A DNA stretch of 64,000 nt from Tubulanus polymorphus (Eukaryota > Nemertea > Palaeonemertea > Tubulaniformes > Tubulanidae): positions 14,994,485-15,058,484 of the forward strand of contig NC_134027.1 of assembly GCF_964204645.1 (NCBI RefSeq), in the 5' to 3' direction. Numbering within the stretch: the first letter of the stretch is position 1; each line of letters starts with the position of its first letter. Below, one piece after another: positions 1 to 7,160 of the stretch. The translations under genes were made by a program, and so were the position numbers. The notes under the pieces are model-generated. The model was not told the DNA's origin, searched no databases, and saw only the letters and a program-made list of their open reading frames with translations.

Positions 1-1
1 A

Positions 2-382
2 ATAAAGTTATTATTTAAATTAGAAGGAATAACAATTCTTTCAATTCTAACAGCTGTAACTATGTTATTTACAACAATTGGTTTAGCAATATCAAATGCT
101 TTAAAATCTACTCCTACTCCAAATAAACCAGATAAACCCCCAGATAATAATTCTATACAAGATAAAGTTAAGGATGGTTTAAAGAAATGAGCAAAATATT
201 TATGGGAACTATCTAAAAAATCTGCTGCAGCTTTACCAGGAGTTATTGCATCAATTGTTGGTTTTATATTGAAATCTGCAGGAAATATTCTTAACTTTGC
301 TGCTGAACATATTATTTTATTCTTAATTACAGTTGTAAGTGCTATTATTTTTGGGCTAGTGAATATGATTAAAAATAAATGA
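2..382 (+). pseudogene. Multi-membrane virion-type protein, 5' end outside window, in-frame stop
   Basis: An open frame enters at the window edge and runs to a TGA at 380-382 (about 126 codons visible). It is interrupted by one in-frame TGA at 188-190. The product would have a hydrophobic stretch near the start (around LTAVTMLFTTIGLAI), a Pro/Lys-rich linker, an amphipathic basic segment, and two more hydrophobic stretches at the C terminus. It directly precedes the capsid gene by 20 bases. I recognise this only as a type of small hydrophobic protein seen next to capsid genes in metazoan Polinton-like elements; function is unknown, and a membrane or virion role is inferred. The internal stop means a full-length product is unlikely by standard translation. 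Confidence 0.5.
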
Positions 383-383
383 T

Positions 384-405
384 TAATTTTTTTGTTAAAT
401 AAATG
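384..405 (+). promoter_or_regulatory. Poxvirus-like late promoter motif at the capsid gene start
   Basis: A run of seven T is followed by a short A/T spacer and TAAATG, where ATG (403-405) is the capsid start codon. The 23 bases ending at this ATG are nearly identical to those ending at the ATG at 5443. T-rich tract, about six-base spacer and TAAAT(G) is the known layout of poxvirus late promoters. Its use here is inferred. Confidence 0.5.
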
Positions 406-1650
406 AGTGGGAGTTATATAAGTCCTTCTAAGATTTCTAGAATATCTAATGCTATTAAAGCAGAAAGATCTCATCATATAATTACTCATAATCCTTCAAA
501 TATTAATCCCGATGAAACTTTATATGTTAGAATTCCTAGATTAACACAAAATACTTTTTATGTTCCAAATAGTATTTATTTATCAGCCGATATAAAAGTA
601 ACCGGTCATGATAATAATTATGTTGTCGATAATGTTGGAAGATATTTGATTAAAAAATTAACTATAAAGATTGGACCAGAAACAGTTTTCTCATTAGATG
701 ATTATAATTTATTTATGCATTATAAAGATTTATGGTTAACTAAAGAAAATAGAAATAATATGATATTTCAAGGCATCCAATCAGAAAACCATAATAAATT
801 AAGATCAGGAGCTAATGACGCAATAGTAACTCGTGCCACTGATAATTTGATTAAAAAGATTTATGGAAGCAAATATAAAATTCCATTAGACTTTGAATTG
901 ATAAATAATAATGCACCTTTACATAAATACGCAATTCAAGAAGATATTATATTTGAGATAACATTTGCTCCTGTAAATGAAATTGTATTATCTAGCGTTG
1001 TTTAAGATATGGGTTATAAATTATCAAATATATGTTTAGAATATGACACAGTAACTAATGAAAATATTGCTAGCACAATTCAAACTCAATACAATCAAGG
1101 ATTTTCATTATTATATGATTATATTGATAAATTTAAAACTGTAACTATTAATGCAAATGATGAAATAATTAATGAGAATATTAACTTCCCAAGAAGATCT
1201 ATTAAAGGTATATTAATATCTTTTACCATTGCAACATATACTAATGGCGCAATAAATGTTGATAATTATTATAATCCTGAAATAACAAAAGTAGAAATAA
1301 CTATCGAAGGAATAGCAAATAAATAATTTTGTCAAGGAATGAGAATGATAGATCAATGGCCAGAAATTAGAAAACATTTTATGAATGAAAAAGTAAAATC
1401 ATTTGAAAATTGTAATATTAATCAAATTGATTATTATACCGGTAATAAACATGCATTATGGTTAGATTTTAGAACAACAGAGGATAATTCATTACATGGT
1501 TCTGGAAAAAAATTACAAAACACTAAAGATGGAATACAATTATTCATGACAAAGAAAAAAGGGAGCCTAAATTTCAAAATGCATATTTATATTATATCTG
1601 ACGCGCAATTAAATATTATAAATTCACAATTAGATAGTATTCAATATTAG
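403..1650 (+). pseudogene. Candidate double-jelly-roll major capsid protein, two in-frame stops
   Basis: One reading frame runs from the ATG at 403 to a TAG at 1648-1650 (416 codons), broken by in-frame TAA codons at 1003-1005 and 1324-1326. The three pieces (200, 105 and 103 residues) keep continuous sequence character, so this is one gene with two nonsense changes rather than three genes. The N-terminal piece has beta-rich stretches such as TLYVRIPRLTQNTFYVPN and VGRYLIKKLTIKIG, followed by a YKDLWLTKENRNNM stretch that I associate with capsid proteins of metazoan Polinton-like elements. Position between the membrane protein and the integrase, and size, fit a major capsid protein. The assignment rests on recognition of sequence style and context, not on a database search; a structure-based comparison would settle it. 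Confidence 0.55.
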
Positions 1651-1660
1651 AAATATAAAG

Positions 1661-1683
1661 TTAAAATTAAGGATATATAAATG
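1661..1683 (+). promoter_or_regulatory. TATATAAATG start-codon motif of the integrase gene
   Basis: The integrase ATG at 1681 is embedded in TATATAAATG, 30 bases after the capsid stop. The upstream tract is A+T-rich but has no long T run, so this is a weaker match to a poxvirus-type late promoter than the motifs at 403 and 5443. Confidence 0.4.
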
Positions 1684-2560
1684 GGTGGTAAAAAAACTCC
1701 TAATACTAAAGAACAATATTTAAGAAATTTATATTACAACCCCAAGTTCGGTTGCTTATTCTTCTACCAAAAATATATGGCGTCAAGTAAAACAAGATAA
1801 ATTAGATAAGATAATCCCACAAAATTTAGTTAAATATAAAGATATAAATGAATTTATGTTAGAACAACCAACATACACAACACATAAAAAAATTGTTAGA
1901 AAATATAAAACTCGTAAAACTATGGTAAGTTATGTAGATCAACAGTGGCAAGGAGATTTAATTGATATGAAAAATGTTAAGAAAGATAATGATGATTATT
2001 GGTGGTTATTGAATATAATTGATATTTTTAGTCGTTATGTATGGAGTTTCCCACTTTATAGAAAAGATGCTGTACAAACATCAAATGTTTTAAGAAAATT
2101 TCTTTCAGATGATAAACTAAAACCAGAAAAAATACAATTTGATGATGGAAAAGAGTTTGATAATTCACTTGTTCATGAACTCTTAGATAATCATAATATT
2201 AAATATTTTTCAACAAAATCGGATAAAAAAGCAGCAGTTGTTGAACGATTTAATAGAACATTAAGAACAAGAATGTGGAAATATTTTACAGCAAATAATA
2301 CTTTTAAATGGATTGATGTTTTACCAAAATTGATAGAAGGATATAATAATTCTTATCATTCTTCTATTGGAATGAAACCTATTGATGCTAGAAAACCTGA
2401 AAATGCTGAAATTGTTTGGAATAATTTATATGGAGCATTTCTTGTAGATGATTTTGGTGAACCTAAATTTAAAGTTGGTCAAAATGTTAGAATTTCTAAG
2501 TATAAAAAGATATTTGACAAAGGATACGATCGAAATTTTACTAGGGAAATATATAAATAA
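1681..2560 (+). pseudogene. Polinton-type rve integrase, N-terminal and catalytic part, frameshifted
   Basis: Translation from the ATG at 1681 begins with a QYLRNLYYNP-like stretch, then leaves frame near 1745-1755; the sequence continues one frame over and reads openly to a stop at 2558-2560. The catalytic core shows an rve (retroviral integrase superfamily) triad: Asp in QWQGDLIDM (codon near 1955), Asp in IQFDDGKEF (near 2141) and Glu in AAVVERFNRT (near 2243), with 33 residues between the last two. The reading ends in an SH3-like region (KVGQNVRISKYK). The C-terminal part is found 1.7 kb downstream at 4289-4529, separated by an insertion flanked by an 8-bp direct repeat. In life the enzyme would join viral DNA to host DNA. 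Frameshift plus insertion make this copy defective. Confidence 0.85.
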
Positions 2561-2561
2561 A

Positions 2562-2569
2562 AAAGGTAA
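2562..2569 (+). repeat. Left 8-bp target-site duplication (AAAGGTAA)
   Basis: AAAGGTAA occurs here and again at 4289-4296, bracketing the insertion that splits the integrase. Integrase coding character resumes right after the second copy, so the repeat marks the insertion site. An 8-bp duplication is typical of hAT and P-type transposons. Confidence 0.6.
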
Positions 2570-4288
2570 TAACAATAAATTGCCCATGGGCAAAGTGTGG
2601 TTTACCTTGAAAGCTAGATGTTGTTTGGAATAAGGGCATTGCTTGAAAAATCTTTTCAATTCCTGACCTCAAAGTTCCACAGTTTATATCGAATTTTATC
2701 TTTCTTAAAGAATTATTTTGTAGTCAAATAAGACCAAAGATATACATTTGTTTACGGTCACAAAATTTTGTAGGGTACAGGTAGGCGCGGCAGGGAAACT
2801 ATTTTATATTTTCAAAAAAATATGTTTCAAAATATGAAAAAATATTCAAATAAGTCCATCCCAAAATAATTGTCTGTTTGCCGTAACACCGACTCAACTT
2901 TTCAGGATGAGTCGGTAGGTAGGTAGAACTTTTTTTTTGCAAAATTTTTGGGAAAAAAAAACAAATTTTTTATCTTTGGGCTTTTTTAAATGGAAACAAT
3001 ATTGCAAAAGAATCATCTACGTTGTGCACGGGAAATTTGTCTAATAGCGTAGATTTAAAGAATTATTCTAAAATTATAACTTTGTCCAGAGCATCATCTC
3101 CGTCTTAAAAATGAAACAGTACATTGAATATGTGCGCGGTTTTACGTTACCAGCTTTGATATAGTCACTATGAGAATGAATGCCAGCTTATTGGAACACT
3201 GCCAGTTTCCTGGAAAACTTAAACTAAGCCACATGTCAAGGCATGTTTTCACACGATGCACACTTGAATTCAAACATACGTAGCTCGTCGGCAGTGGGTC
3301 GGCCGTTTTTATCAAAAATAAAATTTATTTCAATGAATCTCAGAAAAAAGTTTTCACTTGGTACCTTTGAAGTCGGTCAGTCGGGTTACGGCAAACAGAC
3401 AATTATTTTGGGATGGTCTAAAATTCATATGATGTCACATATCAGAGGGTGGCTGAATATTGGGTCTTGGAAACCTTTCCCAATGTTGGCCACGGAAGCT
3501 AAAATACTGGTCAGAAGAAATCGGCTATTAGATCGTTTTAAATCCTGGAATTTACCACTACAATATTCAGACCTCGACAGACCTTATAGTTTGCTGCTTA
3601 GTATTTTCAGGTCATAAGAAATTACAATTTATTACAAATTCTATCGAACAGAAAACACAGCGCTCATCTTCTGCTACGATTATTCAGCCTATTTTCATGT
3701 CAAACGTGCACACGTTACAGCATCACCCTTAGTAGTGTACTGTACGAGCTTAAGTGTGTGTGTGTGGTGTAGCACTCCGTGCGCATGTGGAGGCCTCGTG
3801 TAAGTGAATATTCGCTTTCACCTCAATTTCAATCAAAACAATCACCGGGTATTAAAATGAAACAATACCTATGGCGGATGTGTGAAATAATTACATCCTC
3901 ACCAGCAATGAGCATTTGAAATTCGCACGTATTCGGCACCTAGTCCAATGAAACGTACACCATTCTATGGCTTTCCCATGATTATTTTAGTAGCGCCGGA
4001 ATTCCACGTATATCCCAAAAACAGCCAATCACATTCGCTCGTAGAGACGACGCCCCCCAATCGAGGTCATTGCAATTTTATACACGAGAGCTAAGAATTT
4101 TCCCGCCAAAAACAGTTTTTCGTAGAATTTTAACTCAGTTGACCATGTCATCGACGGACGTTCGCCATGTCTTCAATCGCATCGTTTATACGTCGTTTAA
4201 GCCGAGGACCAATGAAACAAATGCTCACATAAAAAAACGTACCGCAATTTTACATGAATTGGCTCAATGCCAACATCATATCGCTGAC
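2570..4288. mobile_element. 1.7-kb repeat-derived insertion splitting the viral integrase
   Basis: The stretch is less A+T-rich than the viral DNA and has no viral coding. Its first ~245 bp (GCCCATGGGCAAAGTG and onward) match 19318-19560, and about 3030-3260 matches 8040-8250, so it is made of dispersed host repeats. No convincing terminal inverted repeats were found, although the flanking 8-bp duplication suggests a cut-and-paste element. Near the right end lies an ATG at 4145 in good context (A at -3) that opens a 48-codon reading frame running straight into the integrase tail. The rest holds no recognisable gene; the GT-rich run near 3757 is a short microsatellite. Confidence 0.55.
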
Positions 4289-4529
4289 AAAGGTAAACCA
4301 ACAAAACCATATGTCTATAAATTAGAAGATTTAGATGGTGAAGAAGTTGATGGCTACTTTTACGAAGAAGAATTAAGTTTAACTGCTAAAACTCTAGAAC
4401 AAGAATATAAAATTGAAAAAGTATTAAAAACAAAAACTATAAGAAAAAAAATATTCTTTAGTAAAATGGGTTGGATGGCCAGATAAATTTAATGAATGGA
4501 TATTATCAAGTAAAATTAAAAATATATAA
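4289..4529 (+). pseudogene. C-terminal part of the split integrase (SH3-like and chromodomain-like)
   Basis: From the second target duplication the frame reads KPTKPYVYKLEDLDGE and then a stretch ending YKIEKVLKTKTIRKK, which continues the SH3-like region interrupted at 2560. A one-base insertion near 4460 moves the frame; in the adjacent frame the sequence shows a KWVGWPDKFNEWI chromodomain-like signature and ends at the TAA at 4527-4529, directly abutting the ATG of the ATPase. Chromodomain tails are known from Polinton and some Gypsy integrases, where they guide target choice. In the uncorrected frame the piece ends early at 4486. The two integrase fragments and their frameshifts should be read as one dead gene. 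Confidence 0.8.
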
Positions 4530-4532
4530 ATG
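4511..4532 (+). promoter_or_regulatory. TATATAAATG start-codon motif of the ATPase gene
   Basis: The ATPase ATG (4530) lies in AATATATAAATG; the TAA of TAAATG is also the integrase stop codon. It matches the TAAATG signature found at all six gene starts of the element but lacks a long upstream T run. Confidence 0.4.
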
Positions 4533-5138
4533 AATAAGGAATTATTTATATTTGAGCCTCATAATATGTTAATTTCTGGCGTAACAAATTGTGGAAAAAC
4601 TTATTTTATATTAAATTTATTAGAAACTGTTTATGAAAACTATTTTGATAATATAGTATTATTTTGTCCAACATATGAATTTAATCAAACTTATGATAGA
4701 TATATTACTAGAAATAATAAATTTATTATATTAGATCCTAAAACAGTAAAAGAAAATTTAGATAATTGTATAAAAATAGCAATTGATATTTATAAAGGAT
4801 CAAATACATTATTTATCATAGATGATTGCGCAAATTTACATGATTCAAAAGTTAGAGAAAGTGAGTTATGCTATTTAGCTTTTTCTGGCAGACATTTTGG
4901 GATAACAACTTGGGTTTTAAATCAAAAATATAATTCAATTGTTAAAGACTTTAGAGAAAACATTAGATTTCTAGTTTTATTCTACAATAAAGATAGAAAA
5001 TCGATGAAAAATGCACTTGAGGAAAATGATATTATTCCACATGATTCACATAATGAATATATGGATAAGTTGAAAGATATTAAAAAATCAAAATTACTAT
5101 TTAGATTACAACACCCATTTAAATATGAATTTATTTAA
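4530..5138 (+). CDS. A32-like (FtsK/HerA superfamily) genome-packaging ATPase
   Basis: This intact 202-codon frame has a Walker A motif GVTNCGKT at residues 17-24 and a Walker B motif LFIIDD at 94-99, followed by a conserved FSGRH segment (118-122) and an NQ pair (131-132) typical of the sensor region of viral packaging ATPases of the poxvirus A32 type. Such enzymes drive DNA into preformed capsids. Length is near the usual size for Polinton and virophage versions. It starts immediately after the integrase stop. A+T-rich codon use matches the surrounding viral genes. Unlike the capsid and integrase genes it has no visible lesion, which may only mean that this shorter gene has not yet been hit. 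Confidence 0.85.
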   Translation: MNKELFIFEPHNMLISGVTNCGKTYFILNLLETVYENYFDNIVLFCPTYEFNQTYDRYITRNNKFIILDPKTVKENLDNCIKIAIDIYKGSNTLFIIDDCANLHDSKVRESELCYLAFSGRHFGITTWVLNQKYNSIVKDFRENIRFLVLFYNKDRKSMKNALEENDIIPHDSHNEYMDKLKDIKKSKLLFRLQHPFKYEFI

Positions 5139-5423
5139 ATTCAACTAGCTTGTTAATCTAGTTGAATTCTAGTTACATTCTAGTTGAATTCTAGTTATTG
5201 GTAGTTGTAACAAAAATCAACTAGATTAAACAATATTTTAACTAGCTTGTTAATCTAGTTTAATTCTAGTTACATTCTAGTTGAATTCTAGTTGTTAGTA
5301 GTTGAAACAAAAATCAACTAGATTTAACAAGAAATAAACAAAAACAACAATATTTCAACTAGCTTGTTAATCTAGTTGAATTCTAGTTACATTCTAGTTG
5401 AATTCTAGTTGCAACATCACAAC
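5139..5423 (+). repeat. Tandem hairpin-forming repeats between ATPase and downstream genes
   Basis: Three units start at about 5143, 5240 and 5357 (spacing near 100-117 bp, the third partial). Each begins AACTAGCTTGTTAATCTAGT, contains several copies of TCTAGTTGAAT, and the first two end with a CAACTAGATT(T)AACAA stretch that is the reverse complement of the unit start. Each full unit can therefore fold on itself. This is the only long noncoding stretch inside the element. A role as replication origin, enhancer or terminator is possible but unproven. Confidence 0.8.
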
Positions 5424-5445
5424 TAATTTTTTTGTTATATAAATG
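5423..5445 (+). promoter_or_regulatory. Poxvirus-like late promoter motif at the 201-residue gene
   Basis: A seven-T run, a six-base spacer (GTTATA) and TAAATG ending in the start codon at 5443. This is the best match in the element to the poxvirus late promoter layout and almost duplicates the motif before the capsid gene. Confidence 0.55.
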
Positions 5446-6048
5446 GTAGGTGAAAAGAAAATAAAATCTAAAAATGGTGATGTTCCAATTGAAAAAACTT
5501 TAGATGATTTAGGAATAACAGAAAACAAATTAATTCCAGATGATGGTGCTTTAAATAATGTTACAACAAATAATAATTATGAATATTATCTTTACTGTAA
5601 ACATCAATTAGAAATATTAATAGCATCTGGAAAATGTAAAAATTTTGTCGGTAAAAATTTAACTTATAATGAATTAGATACAATGAAATCAGATGAAATT
5701 ATTAGATTATTTAAGATTTATGAAGCCGCGAGAACAGCTAGAATTAAAGACGCGATATCAGAAAATGTAGTAAAAGGTTATAGTAAATTATGTAATTATA
5801 TACTACCAATTGAAGATGAAAATAGATTATATTCCGATTTAAAAAATGATTATTTAGTTATGACTGAATTAAATAAATGGATTGGATATTTATCATTTCA
5901 ATTAGGTGGATTTATGACATTATTATCAACTGGGGTTATAACATTTTCAAATATTGAAAGTAAAAATTTTTCTATAATAAATGAGCGAGGTGGAAGAAGT
6001 GAAGGAATTAACTGTGAAGAAAAAACCGAGATCACAGAAACAAATTGA
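5443..6048 (+). CDS. Unknown viral protein of 201 residues
   Basis: Intact frame with viral A+T-rich codon use. The N-terminal ~50 residues are polar and likely disordered; the middle (YYLYCKHQLEILIASGKCKN and following) looks alpha-helical with conserved-looking Cys, Tyr and Leu positions; a hydrophobic segment (QLGGFMTLLSTGVITF) sits at about residues 168-182, and the tail is charged. I have a weak sense of related proteins in metazoan Polinton-like elements but cannot name a function. It follows the hairpin repeats and its 3' end overlaps the next gene by 68 bases in another frame, a compact arrangement that supports both being real. Minor capsid or membrane-associated roles are guesses only. 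Confidence 0.6.
   Translation: MVGEKKIKSKNGDVPIEKTLDDLGITENKLIPDDGALNNVTTNNNYEYYLYCKHQLEILIASGKCKNFVGKNLTYNELDTMKSDEIIRLFKIYEAARTARIKDAISENVVKGYSKLCNYILPIEDENRLYSDLKNDYLVMTELNKWIGYLSFQLGGFMTLLSTGVITFSNIESKNFSIINERGGRSEGINCEEKTEITETN
5961..5983 (+). promoter_or_regulatory. Late-promoter-like motif at the 136-residue gene
   Basis: A T-rich stretch (AATTTTTCTATAA) leads into TAAATG at the start codon of the gene at 5981. The motif lies inside the coding end of the preceding gene. Confidence 0.45.
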
Positions 6049-6391
6049 ATGGTCTCGGAAATTAGGAATTAAATCACAAGAATATAAAAAAGCTGTAAAA
6101 GAAAATGTTAATATAAGTAATAAAAATGTTAATAAAAATGGTGAAAATATTGTTATTTCTAATCCTTCTAATGATAGAATATTTGATAAATGTCTATATT
6201 TTACAGTTGGATTTGTAATTGTATTCATTTTGATTGGGTGTAATTGGTATAAGAAATCAAATAAAATTCATGGTATTAATAATTCTGAAACAAATGCTAT
6301 CAAAAATGAAAATACTTCTGATATTCCAAAATTGACAATAAAAAAATGGATGAATATTTTAAAAAAGCAAAAAAATTATTTTTTTAATTAA
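5981..6391 (+). CDS. Unknown viral protein with one membrane segment, 136 residues
   Basis: Intact frame overlapping the preceding gene by 68 bases. The N terminus is strongly charged with KKKPRSQKQIEWSRKLG near residues 13-29, which resembles a nucleic-acid-binding or basic tail. A single hydrophobic span at about 71-87 (CLYFTVGFVIVFILIGC) is a probable transmembrane helix, and the C terminus is polar and Lys/Asn-rich. The basic N-terminal segment looks like something seen in related elements, but I cannot assign a function. Small single-pass proteins are common in capsid modules of related viruses, so a virion or membrane role is an inference. It ends about 100 bases before the convergent gene at 6495. 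Confidence 0.55.
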   Translation: MSEVEEVKELTVKKKPRSQKQIEWSRKLGIKSQEYKKAVKENVNISNKNVNKNGENIVISNPSNDRIFDKCLYFTVGFVIVFILIGCNWYKKSNKIHGINNSETNAIKNENTSDIPKLTIKKWMNILKKQKNYFFN

Positions 6392-6494
6392 TTGAATTCC
6401 CACTACTTTTGTCTATCTATGCGGAGCAATTAAATTGTCCAGATAAGTCATTTCGGATTCTTGATATTCATTTTTTTATTATTTTATTAATTAT
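6392..6494. other. Intergenic gap between convergent viral genes
   Basis: This 103-base A+T-rich gap separates the 136-residue gene from the convergent 107-residue gene. It contains a long T run just before the stop of the minus-strand gene's downstream side and no clear hairpin. It presumably holds the 3' ends of both transcripts. Confidence 0.4.
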
Positions 6495-6818
6495 TTAGTC
6501 AACAACTTCTAAATCATGATGCCCATCTTCATTTTTTCCATGATAGATTATTTTAAATCCTTCTAAACCTTTTAATTCATCTGTACTCAATGAAACCCAT
6601 TTATCAGGTAAAAATACTTTAAATTCTCGCGATGTACTAACATTGCAGTAGCTTAAATTAGCTGATACTTTCTCTCTATATTTAGTTTTTATCTTTTCTA
6701 ATTTCAATATTTTATGTTCAATTTCTTTTGTAACATCAACTAACTTTATTTCAAATTGTTTTTTTGCTGGTTTTATTCTGTTATTTATTGTTGCTAAGAA
6801 TGCTTTTCTATCTCCCAT
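6495..6818 (-). CDS. Unknown 107-residue viral protein, convergent to the others
   Basis: This is the only gene of the element read from the minus strand. It is intact and shares the A+T-rich codon use of the viral block. The first ~55 residues are Lys-rich and probably helical or coiled-coil (VTKEIEHKILKLEKIKTKYR); the second half looks beta-rich and ends in acidic residues. No family was recognised. Its start codon is also preceded by TAA within TATAAATG, matching the five plus-strand genes, which supports it as a genuine gene. Opposite orientation often marks genes outside the capsid module in Polintons, but nothing here shows what it does. Confidence 0.5.
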   Translation of the reverse strand: MGDRKAFLATINNRIKPAKKQFEIKLVDVTKEIEHKILKLEKIKTKYREKVSANLSYCNVSTSREFKVFLPDKWVSLSTDELKGLEGFKIIYHGKNEDGHHDLEVVD

Positions 6819-6840
6819 TTATAAGGAAAACAAATTACTT
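6816..6840 (-). promoter_or_regulatory. TATAAATG start-codon motif of the convergent gene
   Basis: On the minus strand the start codon at 6818 sits in TTATAAATG behind a T-rich stretch (TTTGTTTTCC). It is the sixth of six starts with TAAATG. Confidence 0.45.
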
Positions 6841-7160
6841 GTGGTGATGGGTGGGGATTACTTCCCCCTGTATATAACAAACACGCTAATAACCGTTCTC
6901 ACCCAAGCCTCACAGCATCTATTTATCTGGGCACAGTTTACACGCAATCACTGTACTACAGTAATAGCACACGCGTTAATAACCGTTCTCAGTAGAGACT
7001 CACTGTATCGATCTATCCACGCGCAGCTGTTGTTACGCACACTCACTGTATATGTGTACCACAGAGCAATCGTCCGTTCTCACTAGAGCCTAGCTGTGAT
7101 GAGTGGTGTCTCATACTCAATTGAATTATTACTTGTGGTGATGAGTGGTGTCTCGTCCTC
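6834..7160 (+). repeat. Short tandem and direct repeats at the right border of the viral block
   Basis: TTACTTGTGGTGATG occurs near 6835 and again near 7128, about 293 bp apart. Between them, TAATAACCGTTCTCA-type motifs recur near 6889, 6975 and 7066 (spacing about 86-91 bp). Base composition shifts sharply from the viral block. This could be part of a viral terminal repeat or a host satellite into which the element inserted; I cannot decide. Confidence 0.45.

Larger units (their letters stand above)
1..6833 (+). mobile_element. Endogenous Polinton/adintovirus-like DNA virus element (left-truncated by the window)
   Basis: This block is far more A+T-rich than the sequence to its right and uses A/T-ending codons throughout. 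It carries, on the plus strand, a hydrophobic multi-membrane protein, a candidate double-jelly-roll capsid gene, an rve integrase with a chromodomain-like C terminus, an A32/FtsK-type packaging ATPase and two small unknown genes, plus one convergent unknown gene. Integrase plus packaging ATPase plus capsid is the hallmark set of Polintons and adintoviruses. A protein-primed PolB and the left terminal repeat are not visible and would lie left of position 1. The right terminus is not defined: coding-like A+T-rich sequence stops near 6833. The element lies in an intron of the minus-strand ELMO gene. Several genes are broken, so this copy is a fossil, though some reading frames are intact. Confidence 0.72.

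Noticed and set aside
403-1650. Alternative genetic code in the viral element (stops read as amino acids)
   Set aside because: Both TGA and TAA occur inside frames, yet other genes of the block use TAA as a normal terminator and have no internal stops. Simple decay is more likely.
3243-3617. A 124-residue gene in the insertion
   Set aside because: No domain, composition of dispersed repeat, part of the same sequence is noncoding at 8150-8250.
5139-5423. CRISPR array
   Set aside because: Units vary in length, spacers are not unique, and the context is an animal genome with a viral element.
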